From: Balanoglossus misakiensis
Taxonomy: Eukaryota; Hemichordata
NCBI GenBank assembly: GCA_040954595.2
Contig: CM082594.2
Location: 124,001-188,000 of the forward strand
DNA length: 64,000 bases
Direction: 5' to 3'
Positions 1 to 10,477 of this stretch are shown piece after piece (position 1 is the first letter of the stretch; each line of letters begins with the position of its first letter). The translations under genes and the position numbers were made by a program. Below the pieces are notes generated by a model that was not told the origin of the DNA, did no database searches, and saw only the letters and a list, made by a program, of their open reading frames with translations.

Positions 1-666
1 AGTCCACTATTTGAATGCATTGGATGTAAAATTGGCAGAATATTTGGACTGGACGTAATGTTTGTACGCACAGAATTACGTACATGCACATAAGATGATT
101 GTCCGCCTTAAAGGCACGTAAGCTGCAACTGGATAAAAAAATTAAAGTTTTAAATAATCTCATATATGCTTTTAATTATGTCTATTAAATGATATTTCAT
201 GATAATATATCAAGCTCAACACTTATTTATGACACAATGGCCAAAAATTAAAGAAAAAACGAAAATTCCTGCAATTTTAAAAAAAGTGCAATATTGCAAT
301 GAAAAATGGAAATCTGATGTCTCAGTGGTGTACATTTACTTCCATGAGCTCAAGTGGATGAGATCATGTTTTGTTTATGAAGTTTCAAAACCGGAAATGC
401 AACATTTTCATTGTTTCTTGCATTTTCCCAGGGTGGCGGCCATAATCGCTTGCGGCAAAGCTTTATTATTTATCTGGTTAAAACTTGCATATGCACTCAT
501 ATTTAGGGTTTATAATGCTTGTGTATAGTTCACTGCCTTCATCTGCATGGACTAATGGTAGTGCAGTTTTAAACAAAAATTATGAAAATTATCCCAAAAG
601 TTACAGCTTACGTGCCTTTAAGTGAAAGATTACACAGTAATGCCCAAACTTTAAGTGCTGACTCAC

Positions 667-859
667 CATCTATATTAGTGTAGTATCCATCTTCACACAC
701 CTCTGGCTCCGACATACCATCATATTGGCACTTATACCCGGGGCAGGACAAGGCGTACAGTCTATACTTCCATTGTTGGCAAAATATCCCAGTCCGCATT
801 GTGTTGGTGATGAGAGGCTGGCTGTTCCACACATGAAACCCCTGGACACAGCGTGCATG
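667..859 (-). pseudogene. Cysteine-rich GCC2/GCC3-like exon g1, two frameshifts (copy a)
   Basis: The exon has a clear donor (GTGAGT, plus strand 661-666) and an acceptor AG at 860-861, both phase 1. Its conceptual reading holds CTLCP, then GFMCGTASLSSPTQCGLGY and CTPCP, then GYKCQYDG and CEDGYYTNIDG. This is the spacing of the GCC2/GCC3 (ephrin-receptor-like) cysteine repeat found in large extracellular proteins. The three stretches lie in three different frames. The exon is 193 bp, two bases short of a multiple of three, and both losses fall at G/C runs (near 740 and 843). The same two lesions are in all four copies. They could be old mutations or systematic homopolymer errors in the assembly. 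Confidence 0.7.
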
Positions 860-1857
860 CTTCAGAACATGCTGAACTTTAACTTCCAGCTGCGCAGTCC
901 TGTAGGAGTGAAGACGTCAACTATTAAGGAGGTTTAGGAGCCCTCTAGCCAGCAAACTTCATCAAGGATGTACGTGCAGAACATAAACCGGAAACACTGC
1001 GTGTCCGGTCTTTTTCCCATAGGATTACATTGATAATCGCCAGAAAACAAACTTCTACTATTGTCATTTTCACGAAATTTTACACATAGCTCAGTCCAGC
1101 AAATATAAATTCATTGGTCAAATAAAATATAGGGGTCACCGCGCTCTTTTTTGAGATAAATTGCATTAAGAATTTTGGCCATAGACAAACAAACCATTGG
1201 TGAAAAATGCTGAGTCAGCAGATTTCTTCTATTATCGACCAATTTCATGGCTCTGTATTTCAAAAACAAGCGCGGTGACCCCTATATTTTATTACGGATT
1301 TTCATTATACATACAAAAGAGAATAAAAAAATCCACAATTAAAAAAAATGACAATACTTTCCATTTTATTGAACGTACATCCTTAATGTTACTTAGGTAG
1401 TGGAGCACCAAAACCCAAATTTTCATATCGATTGTGTATTTTGTGATAAAAGCACCAAACTTGGCTCAGATGTGTGTTAATGTGTACTGAACAAATTCAG
1501 ATAGCGAGTCACTAAATATCTGTTGAAGAGTTTCCATGGCAACCAATTTTTTTTCAAAATGGCCGCAAATACAGATAATCACACCTGTTAAACATCAAAA
1601 TAAATTCAGATTACAATATTTGAAACAAGAAACTACGGAAAGAATGGTTTGCAATAGAACTATGGTTATTAAACTACAAATGTACTTATAAGGGTAACTA
1701 AGGGATCAAAATACAGGTGCAACTTTCAATCCCTGGTACTCGCATTAGTATAGGTGCTCCCCCTAGTCAAACATTACGGCTAGTTGCGATATTTAACTTG
1801 AAGTACGTAAATTACACACACACGAATCGCAACAGTTAGCGAGTCACTAAATATCTA
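860..1857. other. Non-coding: intron sequence with foldback and direct repeat
   Basis: No gene is seen. The stretch holds a perfect 25-bp inverted repeat (1121-1145 and 1269-1293), AT-rich sequence, and a 30-bp direct repeat whose second copy abuts the LINE. Small open frames here have no recognisable content. Equivalent stretches are at 17843-18591, 33416-34164 (both cut short by the LINE deletion) and 48993-49978. Confidence 0.6.
1121..1293. repeat. Foldback element with perfect 25-bp inverted repeats
   Basis: The 25 bases at 1121-1145 are the exact reverse complement of 1269-1293 (core GGGGTCACCGCGCT), with weaker similarity a few bases further in. The loop is 123 bp. It could be a small MITE or foldback. 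Copies lie at 18104-18276, 33677-33849 and 49254-49426. Confidence 0.8.
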
Positions 1858-1866
1858 TTGAAGAGT
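1502..1866. repeat. 30-bp direct repeats flanking 305 bp before the LINE
   Basis: The 30 bases at 1502-1531 recur at 1837-1866 with one mismatch (core AGCGAGTCACTAAATATCT). The second copy runs into the start of the readable LINE endonuclease frame. This may be a target-site duplication, or the rest of a short tandem duplication. Confidence 0.7.
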
Positions 1867-2637
1867 GACTATGCAGTATCCAAGATCCACCCTTTCCACA
1901 ATACGTGTGAACTTCTACTCTCTACATGGAATGTCCGCTCAGCTAGATGCAAATCATTAGACATTGCAGACTACATCACAGATAAAGAAATTGATATTCT
2001 TGTACTCACTGAAACATGGTTGAAGGAATCTGGTGACGAACACGTAATGGCTGAATGTACACCACCAGGCTATGCTGTCAAACATCTACCTGGGGTTGGC
2101 AAGATCGGTGGAGGCTTAGCTTAAATTCATAAGCTAGCACTAAAATAAACAGCTTGGAAGCCTATTCTCTCTGTTAAATCTTTTGAGGCAGCGGAAGCAA
2201 CTATTCTTCACCAGAAACTTTCCATGAAAATAATTCTTGTCTACCGTCCACCACCATCAGTTAATAATAAATTCACCGCACCACAGTTCATGGAAGAGTT
2301 CAGTACAACACTTGAGAAGTATGTCACCTGCTCAAGTAATCTCTTCATCGTAGGAGATTTCAATATTCACCTAGAAGATGATAAGAATCCAGTAACACAG
2401 AAATTCAATGGAATCATCAGCGCCTGTAATCTGAAACAATGGGTCCAACAACCAACACACAGAAAGGGTCATACTCTTGATCTCATCTTATCTAACTCTG
2501 CGTCTAACATCAAGAGTGTCTCTGTAGACTGCTTGGAACTCTCTGATCACAATTCTGTCAATGCAAAACTTGCTCTTCCGAAACCAACACACAGTAGACG
2601 TCAAATATCTTATCGTCATATCTGCCATTTCAATTGA
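1858..2637 (+). pseudogene. LINE endonuclease domain, broken
   Basis: The frame reads LLSTWNVRSARCKSL, then ILVLTETWL, then after stops ILVYRPPPS, FIVGDFNIHL, GHTLDLILSN and LSDHNSVNA. These are the ordered motifs of an APE-like LINE endonuclease: the glutamate in TETWL, GDFN, and the SDH near the end. Two stops (at 2122 and about 2146) interrupt one frame, so the 1858-2124 and 2224-2637 pieces are collinear. In copy d the second stop is absent. This enzyme nicks target DNA to prime reverse transcription. It is not functional as read. Confidence 0.85.
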
Positions 2638-3002
2638 TAGTTTCAGCCATGATCTCGACAAAATACATCAAATGTCCTAGCCTCCAAATGACCTCTCCTC
2701 AGCCATATCAGCTTATAACCAACCCGTCAGTCTCCATCTAAAACACGTGTACTTGATCTCATCCCTACAGCACTTGATAAGCAATGTCTTGGTAATCTGC
2801 TCACTATCATAGCCACAATTATCAATTTGTCACTCAAAACTGGAACTGTTCCTGAATAACTTAAAATAGCAGTCATCACACCAATATACTCAAGAAACCT
2901 TCGCTCGACAAAAACATTTTCAAGAACTATAGACCAGTTTCAAACCTAACCTTCCTGTCAAAAGTAATCGGGAAGATTGTAGCACAACAACTGACATCAT
3001 AT

Positions 3003-4062
3003 TTGACTACCAACTCACTACAAGAACCACTGCAGTCAGCGTACCGAAAGGATCACAGTACCGAAACAGCACTTACTAAAGTCAACAACGATATTTGTAT
3101 GGCACTGGATGCCGGTAAATGTGTACTCATGGTTCTCCTCGATCTCTCCTCTGTGTTTGATACCATAGATCACGACACAATCATCTCAAGGTTATCAAAA
3201 CTGGGCATCACCAACATCGCACTACAATGGTTCTCATCATATCTTAAGAACAGACAGCAGTTTGTATGGCACAATGTCAGAACCTCAATATCTACAATAT
3301 GGAGTACCACACGGTTCAGTGCTTGGCCCACTTTTGTTCTGCAGCTACATCCAACCACTTGCTCAACTTATTTGTCACCACAACATCAATTTTCACCAAT
3401 ATGCCGATGACAACCAACTATACCAATATTTCTTCCAGTTAGACACCATAAGTACATTAGACAAGATGGAAAGGGCAGTTCACGAAATAAAAACCTGGAT
3501 GACACATAATAAACTTCAACTAAATGTTGGCAAACCCGAGGTACTCCTGATAAGGTCTCAGTTCAACCGCTCGCCTCGTCCCATAAACCACATGAGCATT
3601 GGATCATGTTGTGTTCAAATTGTGAATTCTGCACGGAATATAGGTGTGACATTCGACGACAATTACACTTTCAATAAGCACATTAATGCAATTTGCAAGT
3701 CAATTTTCTTCCATCTGCGTCAAATCAGCCACATTCGCCGTTACCTCACTAAGGAAGTTTGCCAGATGCTGGTTCATGCTCTAATCACATCAAAACTGGA
3801 CTACTGCAATGCAATACTCTGTGGTTTACCATCATCATGCATTCAACCGCTACAGCATGCCCTGAATTCTGCAGCCACCATGGCCTCCTTCACAAAAACC
3901 TCACCAGACCCCATAATGCCTCCATCTCTTACACCACACCTTATACCCACCACAAATCCTAGCCATCACCCAACCTATCATAGCCCAAACAATCCAAACC
4001 CAATCAAAATTGACCCTAGCCCCACTTATCAAGCCATCAATGCTCAACGGCAACCCAAATAA
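3003..4062 (+). pseudogene. LINE reverse transcriptase domain, frameshifted
   Basis: The first frame (3003-3410) has [31 protein letters not shown] and [13 protein letters not shown]. The second frame (3262-4062) has [16 protein letters not shown], then [11 protein letters not shown], whose YADD is the catalytic motif of LINE reverse transcriptases (3400-3411). The switch is near 3262-3280. The usual L2-type end (NSAAR...HITPIL..LHWL) is scrambled after [11 protein letters not shown], leaving a proline-rich tail of no known meaning. All four copies share the frameshift. Confidence 0.88.
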
Positions 4063-4394
4063 CACTTAACTTAAAGATTGGCATAAATCCAAACTCATAC
4101 CACTGCGACCCCAAATATACAACACAAAGACTCAATCACGAACCAATACCTACCATTTGTAGCAAATACACGACCAAAGATTTGATCCCATCTATCATCC
4201 ATATATCATCAGAAAGTTGGGACGATGAGCAATGGGGCAGAGACTGATCATCAAAAATTTGAGACAGGGAATTCCAACAAATGAGATCATTAAGTTAAAT
4301 ATGCAAAGCAAATCAGAAAAGAGAATCGGAAGATTTTCTCCGAAGGACACCTTGCAAATTCATGATTGGAAAGACACTGCAGTCACATGTATAT

Positions 4395-4565
4395 TGTAGT
4401 GTCCAAACACTAGTGAGCATCTATACTTTATACATTCTGTAAAATGACGTAATGCAACATTCGGGTCATTATGAATAAAGTGCGTGAATGAGGCTAGGCA
4501 CTCTCACTCTTACATGCCGGACTTGGTGTCTCATGTTGTCATTATTGCCCACCCACGATTCTATA
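4395..4565 (+). mobile_element. Ty3/gypsy-type LTR, single (copy a)
   Basis: The LTR begins TGTAGTGTCC, has a polyadenylation signal AATAAA at 4474-4479, and ends just before a primer-binding-site-like TGGCGACGAGGACGG at 4568. A recognisable gag follows. The 3' limit is uncertain by a few bases because a terminal CA is missing. No second LTR is seen in the unit, so the element is truncated on the right. Confidence 0.65.
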
Positions 4566-4567
4566 TT

Positions 4568-4582
4568 TGGCGACGAGGACGG
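4568..4582 (+). other. Putative tRNA primer binding site
   Basis: TGGCGACGAGGACGG begins with TGG, the complement of a tRNA CCA end, 2 bp after the putative LTR and 5 bp before the first ATG of gag (4588). The matching tRNA was not identified. Confidence 0.5.
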
Positions 4583-4587
4583 AGAAC

Positions 4588-5686
4588 ATGGAGAATCAGC
4601 TAGCCGTCAATGCCGAGTTTTCCTGTTCATTCAGTCTCGACAACCACCAGTACGAGATGGAAAAAGTACATGGTTAGAGTAGAAAACGCATTTGTCGCAT
4701 TCAACATTACAGATGACAACCGACAACGTGCACTGCTATTGCACTGGGCAGGTGAGGAAGTTTCCGACTTCTTTGATACTCTACCAGATACAGGAACGAG
4801 CTGTGAAACAGCCATATTAAAGCTTACGTCGTACTTCTCACCCAAACGGAACATTGAATACGAACGATTCATCTTCAGACACCATACAAAACAACGGCGA
4901 ATCGATTGATGCCTATCACACTTGTTTGCAACGCCTAGCAGAAACATATGTGACTTCACCAATAAGGATCAAGAGGTCAAATCACAAATCATACGAGGAT
5001 TCACATCAGCCCGTCTCAGACGTCGTGCTCTTTGGGAGGAGACGACACTAGAGAATCTACTGAGTACAGCCCGTTCATTTGAGGTATCAGAGGTTCAGGC
5101 TAGTGGGATTGAGGAGAAACCCCATAATAATGGTGCAGACACGGCATCTGTGAATGCGGTCAGAAAACAGCGCCACCAACGCCCGAAACCAAATAAACAA
5201 AAGAGAGCTCATCAGCAGCCAGCGAAAGGACCGTCCACTTGTTATTATTGTGGTGGCACCTATCCACATGACTCAGTATGTCCAGCTAAAGGCAAGTCAT
5301 GCAGGAAGTGTGGCAAACCTAACTATTTTGCCAAATGCTACCGATCAAAAGGCAAGGCAAATAGGGTAGACAAGGATGAAACTGTCAAAGCTGTGCATAA
5401 AGTGGAAGACAGCTCGGGAGATGAATACTGCTTCACTGTACAACAATCAAATGGCAGGAGGCCTCGAGTAACAGTGCAGATAGAACAAACAGCAGTTGCC
5501 TCACTGATCGACCCTGGTTCTACAATAAACATGATGAGTGTAAACACATACAACAACCTAAAGAACAAACCCATGTGGCAAACAGAAAGCCCGTTTTACC
5601 ACTGTCAGCAGTGCATTATTGAGTATTTTAGCATCGCTGGATTTAGCTCTCGTCCAATCAGAATTGCGGACGGTAGCATGATATAA
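4588..5686 (+). pseudogene. Ty3/gypsy gag-protease remnant (copy a)
   Basis: A capsid-like region has RVENAFVAFNITDDNRQRAL, LPDTGTSCETA and YFSPKRNIEYE. Then come ENLLSTARSFEVSE and two zinc-knuckle motifs, CYYCGGTYPHDSVC (5240-5281) and CRKCGKPNYFAKC (from 5300), and last a protease-like LIDPGSTINMM. This order is typical of metazoan gypsy elements of the K02A2.6-like group. The reading is split over three frames, with shifts near 4645, 4880 (a 2-bp loss shared with copy b) and 4945. The second knuckle has Tyr for His and is one residue short. The protease motif has Pro where Ser/Thr is expected. No polymerase follows. The frame stops at 5686. Confidence 0.82.
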
Positions 5687-6079
5687 TATAATTGAGAATA
5701 AATCTCGCGACAAGTGTACAGTTTGACAATGTACACAGATAATCCGTTTCAACAATGTTTCCTTTGTAGTGTGAATAAAACTGCACACTTTGCAAGTTTT
5801 CAACTTCAAAACACTATGGCTATTACAGAGACAAAGCTGCTAATATACAGTGTATACCTGTCATTTTTGTTTGTGGTGAGATTTTCATTGGCACAGTCGC
5901 ACAGAGCTCACACAAGAGGAAATTACACTTTCTGTTGAATTCACTGCTTCCTGCTAACTTTAAGTCATATATCCAGTGAAACATTAAGTTATAGAATTTT
6001 CCATCGCAGTATTCTGTTTTATATACATGTATAGCAGTCCCACACATATTGATTAATTTGACAAAAGAAACTGACTGAC
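5687..6079. other. Non-coding between gag remnant and e12
   Basis: No gene or 3' LTR is seen; the retroelement simply ends near 5690. Copies are at 21261-21653, 36836-37228 and 52881-53273. Confidence 0.5.
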
Positions 6080-6195
6080 AATTTTCACAGCGCTCCCAGT
6101 ATAGCATCCTTGGCAGGTGCACGTCAATGCCCCACACGAGGTTAGGGTTGGCAAGTGCTGCCATTTTGACATGGGTTGTTAGCACTGATCAATTC
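6080..6195 (-). pseudogene. EGF-like exon e12, degenerate (copy a)
   Basis: The donor is GTCAGT (6074-6079) and the acceptor AG is at 6196-6197. Pieces of an EGF module are read in successive frames: IDQC, then NPCQNGSTCQP, then LTSCGALTCTCQGCYTGS, then RCEN. The exon is 116 bp where its siblings are 117-123. Comparison with them places losses of 2, 1 and 1 bases between the pieces. Joining e11 to this exon would also create TGA across the splice junction. All four copies share these lesions. It is the most damaged EGF module of the set. Confidence 0.72.
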
Positions 6196-7229
6196 CTATG
6201 CATGACAGAAAAATGAAGAATTAGGCTATGGGCCGGACCTGCCTATCGTTTCAAAACGCACTCTGTATATTAGGGTCTATTTCTTTTACATAAAAACAAG
6301 TCTTCTTGCTCTAATATGATAAAAGAAAAAAACTTCAACTTAAATATTGCGTCCTCAGAGGTAATATCGAGCCCTAAAAATCAGGTATGCTAATGCGGTT
6401 AAAGGTCGTGCAGTTCTCCTTATAACAAGCGATCTTATTGGTGGTTACGTGACTGCACCAATCACAGAATGCGTTATGTCACTCAGCAATTACACACGCA
6501 GGGCAAACTATCAGGCAGCTACATGTATACTAGTATACATGTTACAGAAGATTAAACAGAATTGTTGGTAAGGAAAGTTTGAGCAGACTAGTCCATTCAA
6601 TGTAAAAAATGGTGCTGATTCCAAAAAAGTCAGTCTTATTGACCCCTTTCAAGACAAAATTGCCATTTTTGCCACTTTTAACCCAAAAGGTCATTTAAAA
6701 AACACTCAAAACACACTGTTTTCATCACATTCGGAGATCTGATGACATTTGAGGATTATGCGGAAACAGTGACACACCAGAATAAAAATTACAGGTGACA
6801 TTTGCAAGCAGATATGATCTGACCATATAGAAATATGGAATGTAAAAACATTAACAAGGAACATGCCCAATAAACTGTCATGTGTCATGGCAGTCTTACA
6901 AGTGGTGCTAGAAAAAAAAAATGACCAAAAATTGTCTGTACAAACACATATGCGAAGCAACTTCTTTCAGTCAGCCCTGGAACAGACACACACTGACCTG
7001 CCACTGGTAATTAAAATTTGATAGCTGGTGGTCTCTGTAACAGCTGGCCTATTTAAGTTATGTAAACATGTCTTTGTTCGAGGTAACAACTCCTTGTAAA
7101 TAGTAACTTTAAAAACAACTGGACAATTTGTTTAGAAGAAGATTTGCTAACCAAAAACTAAGAAACTTACCAAAAAAACTCGCTAAATATTTAATCTTTC
7201 TGATCTCAGAACTGAATAAAAGTTGCACA
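6196..7229. other. Intron, no gene seen
   Basis: AT-rich intron between e12 and e11. It includes a perfect 22-bp palindrome at 6521-6542 and no recognisable coding sequence. Copies are at 21770-22803, 37345-38378 and 53390-54420. Confidence 0.55.
6521..6542. repeat. Perfect 22-bp palindrome
   Basis: The 22 bases centred on CTAG read the same on both strands (half site ACATGTATACT). It is kept in all copies (22095-22116, 37670-37691, 53715-53736). Confidence 0.8.
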
Positions 7230-8088
7230 TATACAGGTATGTGTTATGAAATTATATCCTAAATTTCAAAGCAATCAGAGAAAAAACTAATTTCAAAGCA
7301 ATCCAACAAGCAGTTTCACAGAAAATATTTGTTCAAAAGTGGCAAAAACACAAATATGCAAATATCACCAAAATTGTACAATATCTTACTTCAATCACTA
7401 CAAGGAACATGCTGCCTAAGTTCAATGCAATAGGACAAGCGGTTTCAGAGAAAACAATTTTTGACAAAAATTGCAAAAGTTTCCCCGATAACACATTTAT
7501 GCAAATATCTTTTTTTTTTACAACATATTATTTAGGTTACCCCTACGAACATGCCTACCAAATTGGAAAGCAATCTGGCATGAGGTTTTAAAGAAAAACA
7601 TTTTTTGACCAAAAATGGCAAATATTGCTCAAAATTATAGATATGCAAATTTTGCAACAATTTGAACAAAACTATGGTTACTTAGACAACATTAGGAGGC
7701 TTCATACTAAATTTCAAAGACTTTTTACCAATAACATGGAAAAATACAAAAAAATGCAAAAAAAATAGGAAATCGATAATATTAGCTCAAAACATACAGG
7801 ATTGTATGAGGTTGATATAAGGTACATGCATACCAATTTTCAAATCAATATGACCAGTGGTTGTCCAGTTTTTGAGTTTTGACCAATTTCACATTTTCCC
7901 AGCTAATTTGCATATTTTTGGCAATGATATCTTCATTTGAACAAACTCCCATCTACAGCCCTGCCTGCATCTACACGCCAAATATCGAGGTCATACGCGC
8001 TGCGGTTTTCAAGTTTTCGATGTGGACGGACATACAGACATACATCCATCCATCCATCCATCCATACATACAGACGTAACCAATCCCA
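7230..8088. repeat. Degenerate AT-rich modules ending in a (CATC)n tract
   Basis: Related phrases recur three or more times at about 150-180 bp: a 'GAACATGC..' start, 'TTCAAAGCAAT', 'TTTCAGAGAAAA', 'TTTTTGACAAAAATTGCAAA'. The run ends in CATCCATC repeats at 8044-8066, of which copy d has one unit fewer. It looks like an old repeat family; no coding content. Confidence 0.6.
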
Positions 8089-8120
8089 TAAGGTCCCATG
8101 GTACATACCAATGGGACCTA
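8089..8120. repeat. Imperfect inverted repeat (hairpin)
   Basis: The arms GGTCCCATGGTA and TACCAATGGGACC can pair with one unpaired base. It sits between the CATC tract and exon e11, at the end of the repeat block. Confidence 0.6.
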
Positions 8121-8136
8121 AAAACTTGTGACTTAC

Positions 8137-8259
8137 ATGTAACACATGTTTGCCCAGTGTAGCAGGTTGGACAGTTGCAGGTGTAGATTGAGCAGGAGCC
8201 TTGAAGTGGCTGATACACTCCGTTATTCAGACATGGGTTTAGAAGACACTGGTTGATCG
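8137..8259 (-). CDS. EGF-like exon e11 (copy a)
   Basis: A 123-bp phase-1 exon with donor GTAAGT (8131-8136) and acceptor AG (8260-8261). It reads INQCLLNPCLNNGVYQP, then GSCSIYTCNCPTCYTGQTC. The order C-x4-C, NNG, C-x-C and YTG-x2-C is that of an EGF module. The third canonical cysteine is Tyr (GVY for GxC). The two extra cysteines of this family (GSC, PTC) are present. EGF modules serve extracellular adhesion or ligand binding; the parent protein is unknown. The frame is open. Confidence 0.78.
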
Positions 8260-8707
8260 CTAAGGGTGAGAGAAATGAAAAGTATCACATTAGGGTCTTA
8301 CACACTTGAGTGGGAAGTGAAATCTGTAGCAGACTGTCAGAAGATTGCACATTCGTGTGATCATGTTCATGTGTGAAGGATAATGAAGACCACTTGATCC
8401 AAGCTTGGTGCTACCATCTTTATCATAATTACAGCATCTTATAATATTTACTAGTTGGGGGTGGGGTGGGGTGGGGGTAGGGGTAGTTGATGTCATAACT
8501 TTCTGATGTTTCAATTTACGGTTGGAAAAATAGCAACATCTACTCTGATGAGCATTTGAGTCAATGAAAGTATACATCATGGCTACGGTAGTGCATATAA
8601 GTCTCTTGGTTAGCTGCACAATCACAGGCAACTTTATTGAGACAATATCAATGACAAAGCCCAGCGATTTCTACTTTGTGCGGCAAATCTGACACTGGTT
8701 TGCTTAC
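8260..8707. other. Intron with G-rich tract
   Basis: Intron between e11 and e10. It holds a GGGGTGGGGTGGGG tract (8457-8483) that varies between copies; no coding content. Confidence 0.6.
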
Positions 8708-8824
8708 GTTCAGCGCACGTGGTTCCGATGAAACAGCGCGAACTCTGGCATCTGAACTCGGTGCAGGACACTTGCTGGCAGAATCCACTGTTTAGACAAG
8801 GGTTGGGCTGACACGGATTCAAAT
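8708..8824 (-). CDS. EGF-like exon e10 (copy a)
   Basis: A 117-bp phase-1 exon with donor GTAAGC and acceptor CAG. It reads LNPCQPNPCLNSGFCQQ, then VSCTEFRCQSSRCFIGTTC. The fifth canonical cysteine is Ser (RCQS for C-x-C); the rest follow the eight-cysteine EGF pattern. The frame is open and splices in phase to e11. Confidence 0.78.
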
Positions 8825-9208
8825 CTGTGCACAGAAGAGAAAGTGATATAAATTGTGTACAGTTAATATTTACTACATATACTTTAAACAGATTTGTGCA
8901 GTCAGGGTTGAGTGGTAAAAATCTCAGTTGGTCAACAGAACATCACTGTGACAAATTTCTTCCATGTTCAACAAAAGAAACGTAATGAAATTTTGACACA
9001 GGTGTAATAGTGTCTTAGTGTACCATACGGTGCAGGTTGTTGTTTGGTCAAATACACAATCCCCTTTTATGGCACACACATTCTTAATAAATTTCCCCAA
9101 AATTGTGTCGTTATTCACTGTTTGATACAGGTTGGAAGAAACCAACTGCAAGCCGATTATGTGTTATGTTATTATGTTCCTCTTCATCTGAAATTTAAAA
9201 TCACTCAC

Positions 9209-9331
9209 ATGTCTGACATAAATCGCCGGAGTAACAGCTTGTACAGGAGCATGTGAATTCAGTACACCAATTGGGCGTCAGCACACAGTTTCCACCATTC
9301 TGACACTGGATGGGTTGACACTGGTTGACAG
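9209..9331 (-). CDS. EGF-like exon e9 (copy a)
   Basis: A 123-bp phase-1 exon with donor GTGAGT (9203-9208) and acceptor CAG. It reads VNQCQPIQCQNGGNC, then NWCTEFTCSCTSCYSGDLC. All eight cysteines of the family pattern are present. I saw no coding difference among the four copies. Confidence 0.82.
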
Positions 9332-9626
9332 CTGTGGGATGTGCAGTCAAGATATTGTCAAAATTACAGAATTTACAAACTACACTCCACAGTCATGTAC
9401 ATGTATACATGACAACAACCAAAGGGCTGTTTTGAAAAACCAAATGCTGTGAAATCCTTTAGAGTGTGACAAGAAACCACAGTTGCAACCGAAAACAAAA
9501 ATAGTGATAACATTAAGCTAGCCCAAAGTTTGAGTTACCAGGGCTTTAATATGTGTACCGTACTTATATTATATAATACATAACAAGTGTTTTGCATTGA
9601 ATAAAATAATATTGGTTTGTACTTAC

Positions 9627-9746
9627 GCATTGTACATGTGGCACCAGTGAAGCATTCGGTACACATACAGTCAAACAGGAAACAGCCGTCTCGCGCAACG
9701 CATGTGCCACCATTTTGACAAGGCATAGAGTATAACTGATCATTGG
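9627..9746 (-). CDS. EGF-like exon e8 (copy a)
   Basis: A 120-bp phase-1 exon with donor GTAAGT and acceptor CAG. It reads NDQLYSMPCQNGGTC, then DGCFLFDCMCTECFTGATC. The first canonical cysteine is missing (DQL for NQC). It is the most variable module between copies: Asn to Ile in c and d, Cys to Phe in c, Thr to Ile and Glu to Lys in d. Confidence 0.78.
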
Positions 9747-10139
9747 CTGCCAAAACAAAAATGAAAGTATCAATTACCTGCTTGTCAAAAACTTGTACAT
9801 GTACTTGTGATGTTCATTTCGTTTAAATATGTGAGCAATGTCTTCATTCCTTGTTTCAAACCTGTACATTTAAAATAACATAATGATGCTATTGCTAGGA
9901 TTTTTCTGTAAGAATCTTGAAAAATTAAAAAATGTACCGTCAACATGATACAGAAGGCTTTCCTTTTTAACGTGCACCTCACACTCAATTTTGACCCTAC
10001 ATCAGCAAATTTTGAAAGGATGAAACTTAGTAATGCTTCCACCCCATTTATTGGTGTATGGGTCCATCTATCACATTGAGAATACCAAAAATGAGGGTTT
10101 ATATACCACGCTGTGTCATAAAACAGTAATTCGACACAC

Positions 10140-10262
10140 CTACGGCACAGGTGGCCCCAGTCCAACACTACTGGCAGTAACAGGTGTAGTCAGTATAAGA
10201 ATTTGGTGTTTGGGAACAATAGCCTCCATTTTGACACGGATTCTGATCACATGGGTTAATGA
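10140..10262 (-). pseudogene. EGF-like exon e7 with in-frame TAG (copy a)
   Basis: A 123-bp phase-1 exon with donor GTGTGT and acceptor TAG. It reads INPCDQNPCQNGGYC, then TDYTCYCQ-stop-CWTGATC. The stop is TAG at the residue before the extra cysteine, where other modules have Gly, Ser, Thr or Glu. Length, splice sites and the rest of the module are normal. The same TAG is in all four copies. One extra cysteine (NSC in siblings) is Tyr. Confidence 0.76.
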
Positions 10263-10430
10263 CTATCAGAAAAAAAATAGTTTAAAAAACATGAAATGCA
10301 GATGGCTACACCTCAACCAAAGATGATTCCTGCACCACAACAAAATCCTTTGACACAAGCATTATACTGGAACCATACCCAGAACACGCATTAAGTATAT
10401 GATGAAGGGACAATGTCTCTATTTTGGGTA

Positions 10431-10477
10431 ATACAGTAAAACCTGTCTTTATGGACACCTCTCTAATCAGAACACCT
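10431..10477. repeat. Short DNA-transposon-end-like repeat
   Basis: ACAGTAAAACCTGT followed by GGACA(C/T)CTCTCTAAT occurs here and, inverted, at 15393-15434. It resembles ends of pogo/Tigger-type elements, but no element body is seen. Confidence 0.4.

Larger units (their letters stand above)
1858..4062 (+). mobile_element. L2/CR1-like LINE remnant (copy a)
   Basis: This is a non-LTR retrotransposon remnant with an apurinic-type endonuclease followed by reverse transcriptase, the gene order of the L2/CR1/Jockey group. It is on the plus strand, against the host gene, in the interval between g1 and e12. No ORF1 and no clear 3' tail are seen. The coding part decays after about 3880, and 4063-4394 has no recognisable content. 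Confidence 0.85.

Noticed and set aside
199-528. Plus-strand open frame of 109 codons
   Set aside because: It is shortened by a single-base difference in the other copies, has no recognisable domain and lies in an intron of the minus-strand gene.
5700-6075. Search for a 3' LTR after gag
   Set aside because: No second copy of TGTAGTGTCC or the AATAAA context was found before e12, so the element is truncated rather than complete.
5823-6185. Minus-strand open frame of 120 codons
   Set aside because: It crosses exon e12 in a frame that misses most of the EGF cysteines and runs through the splice donor; a chance frame.
8040-8066. CATC repeats considered as a CRISPR-like or satellite array
   Set aside because: It is a simple tetranucleotide microsatellite with no spacers; the window is a eukaryotic nuclear sequence.
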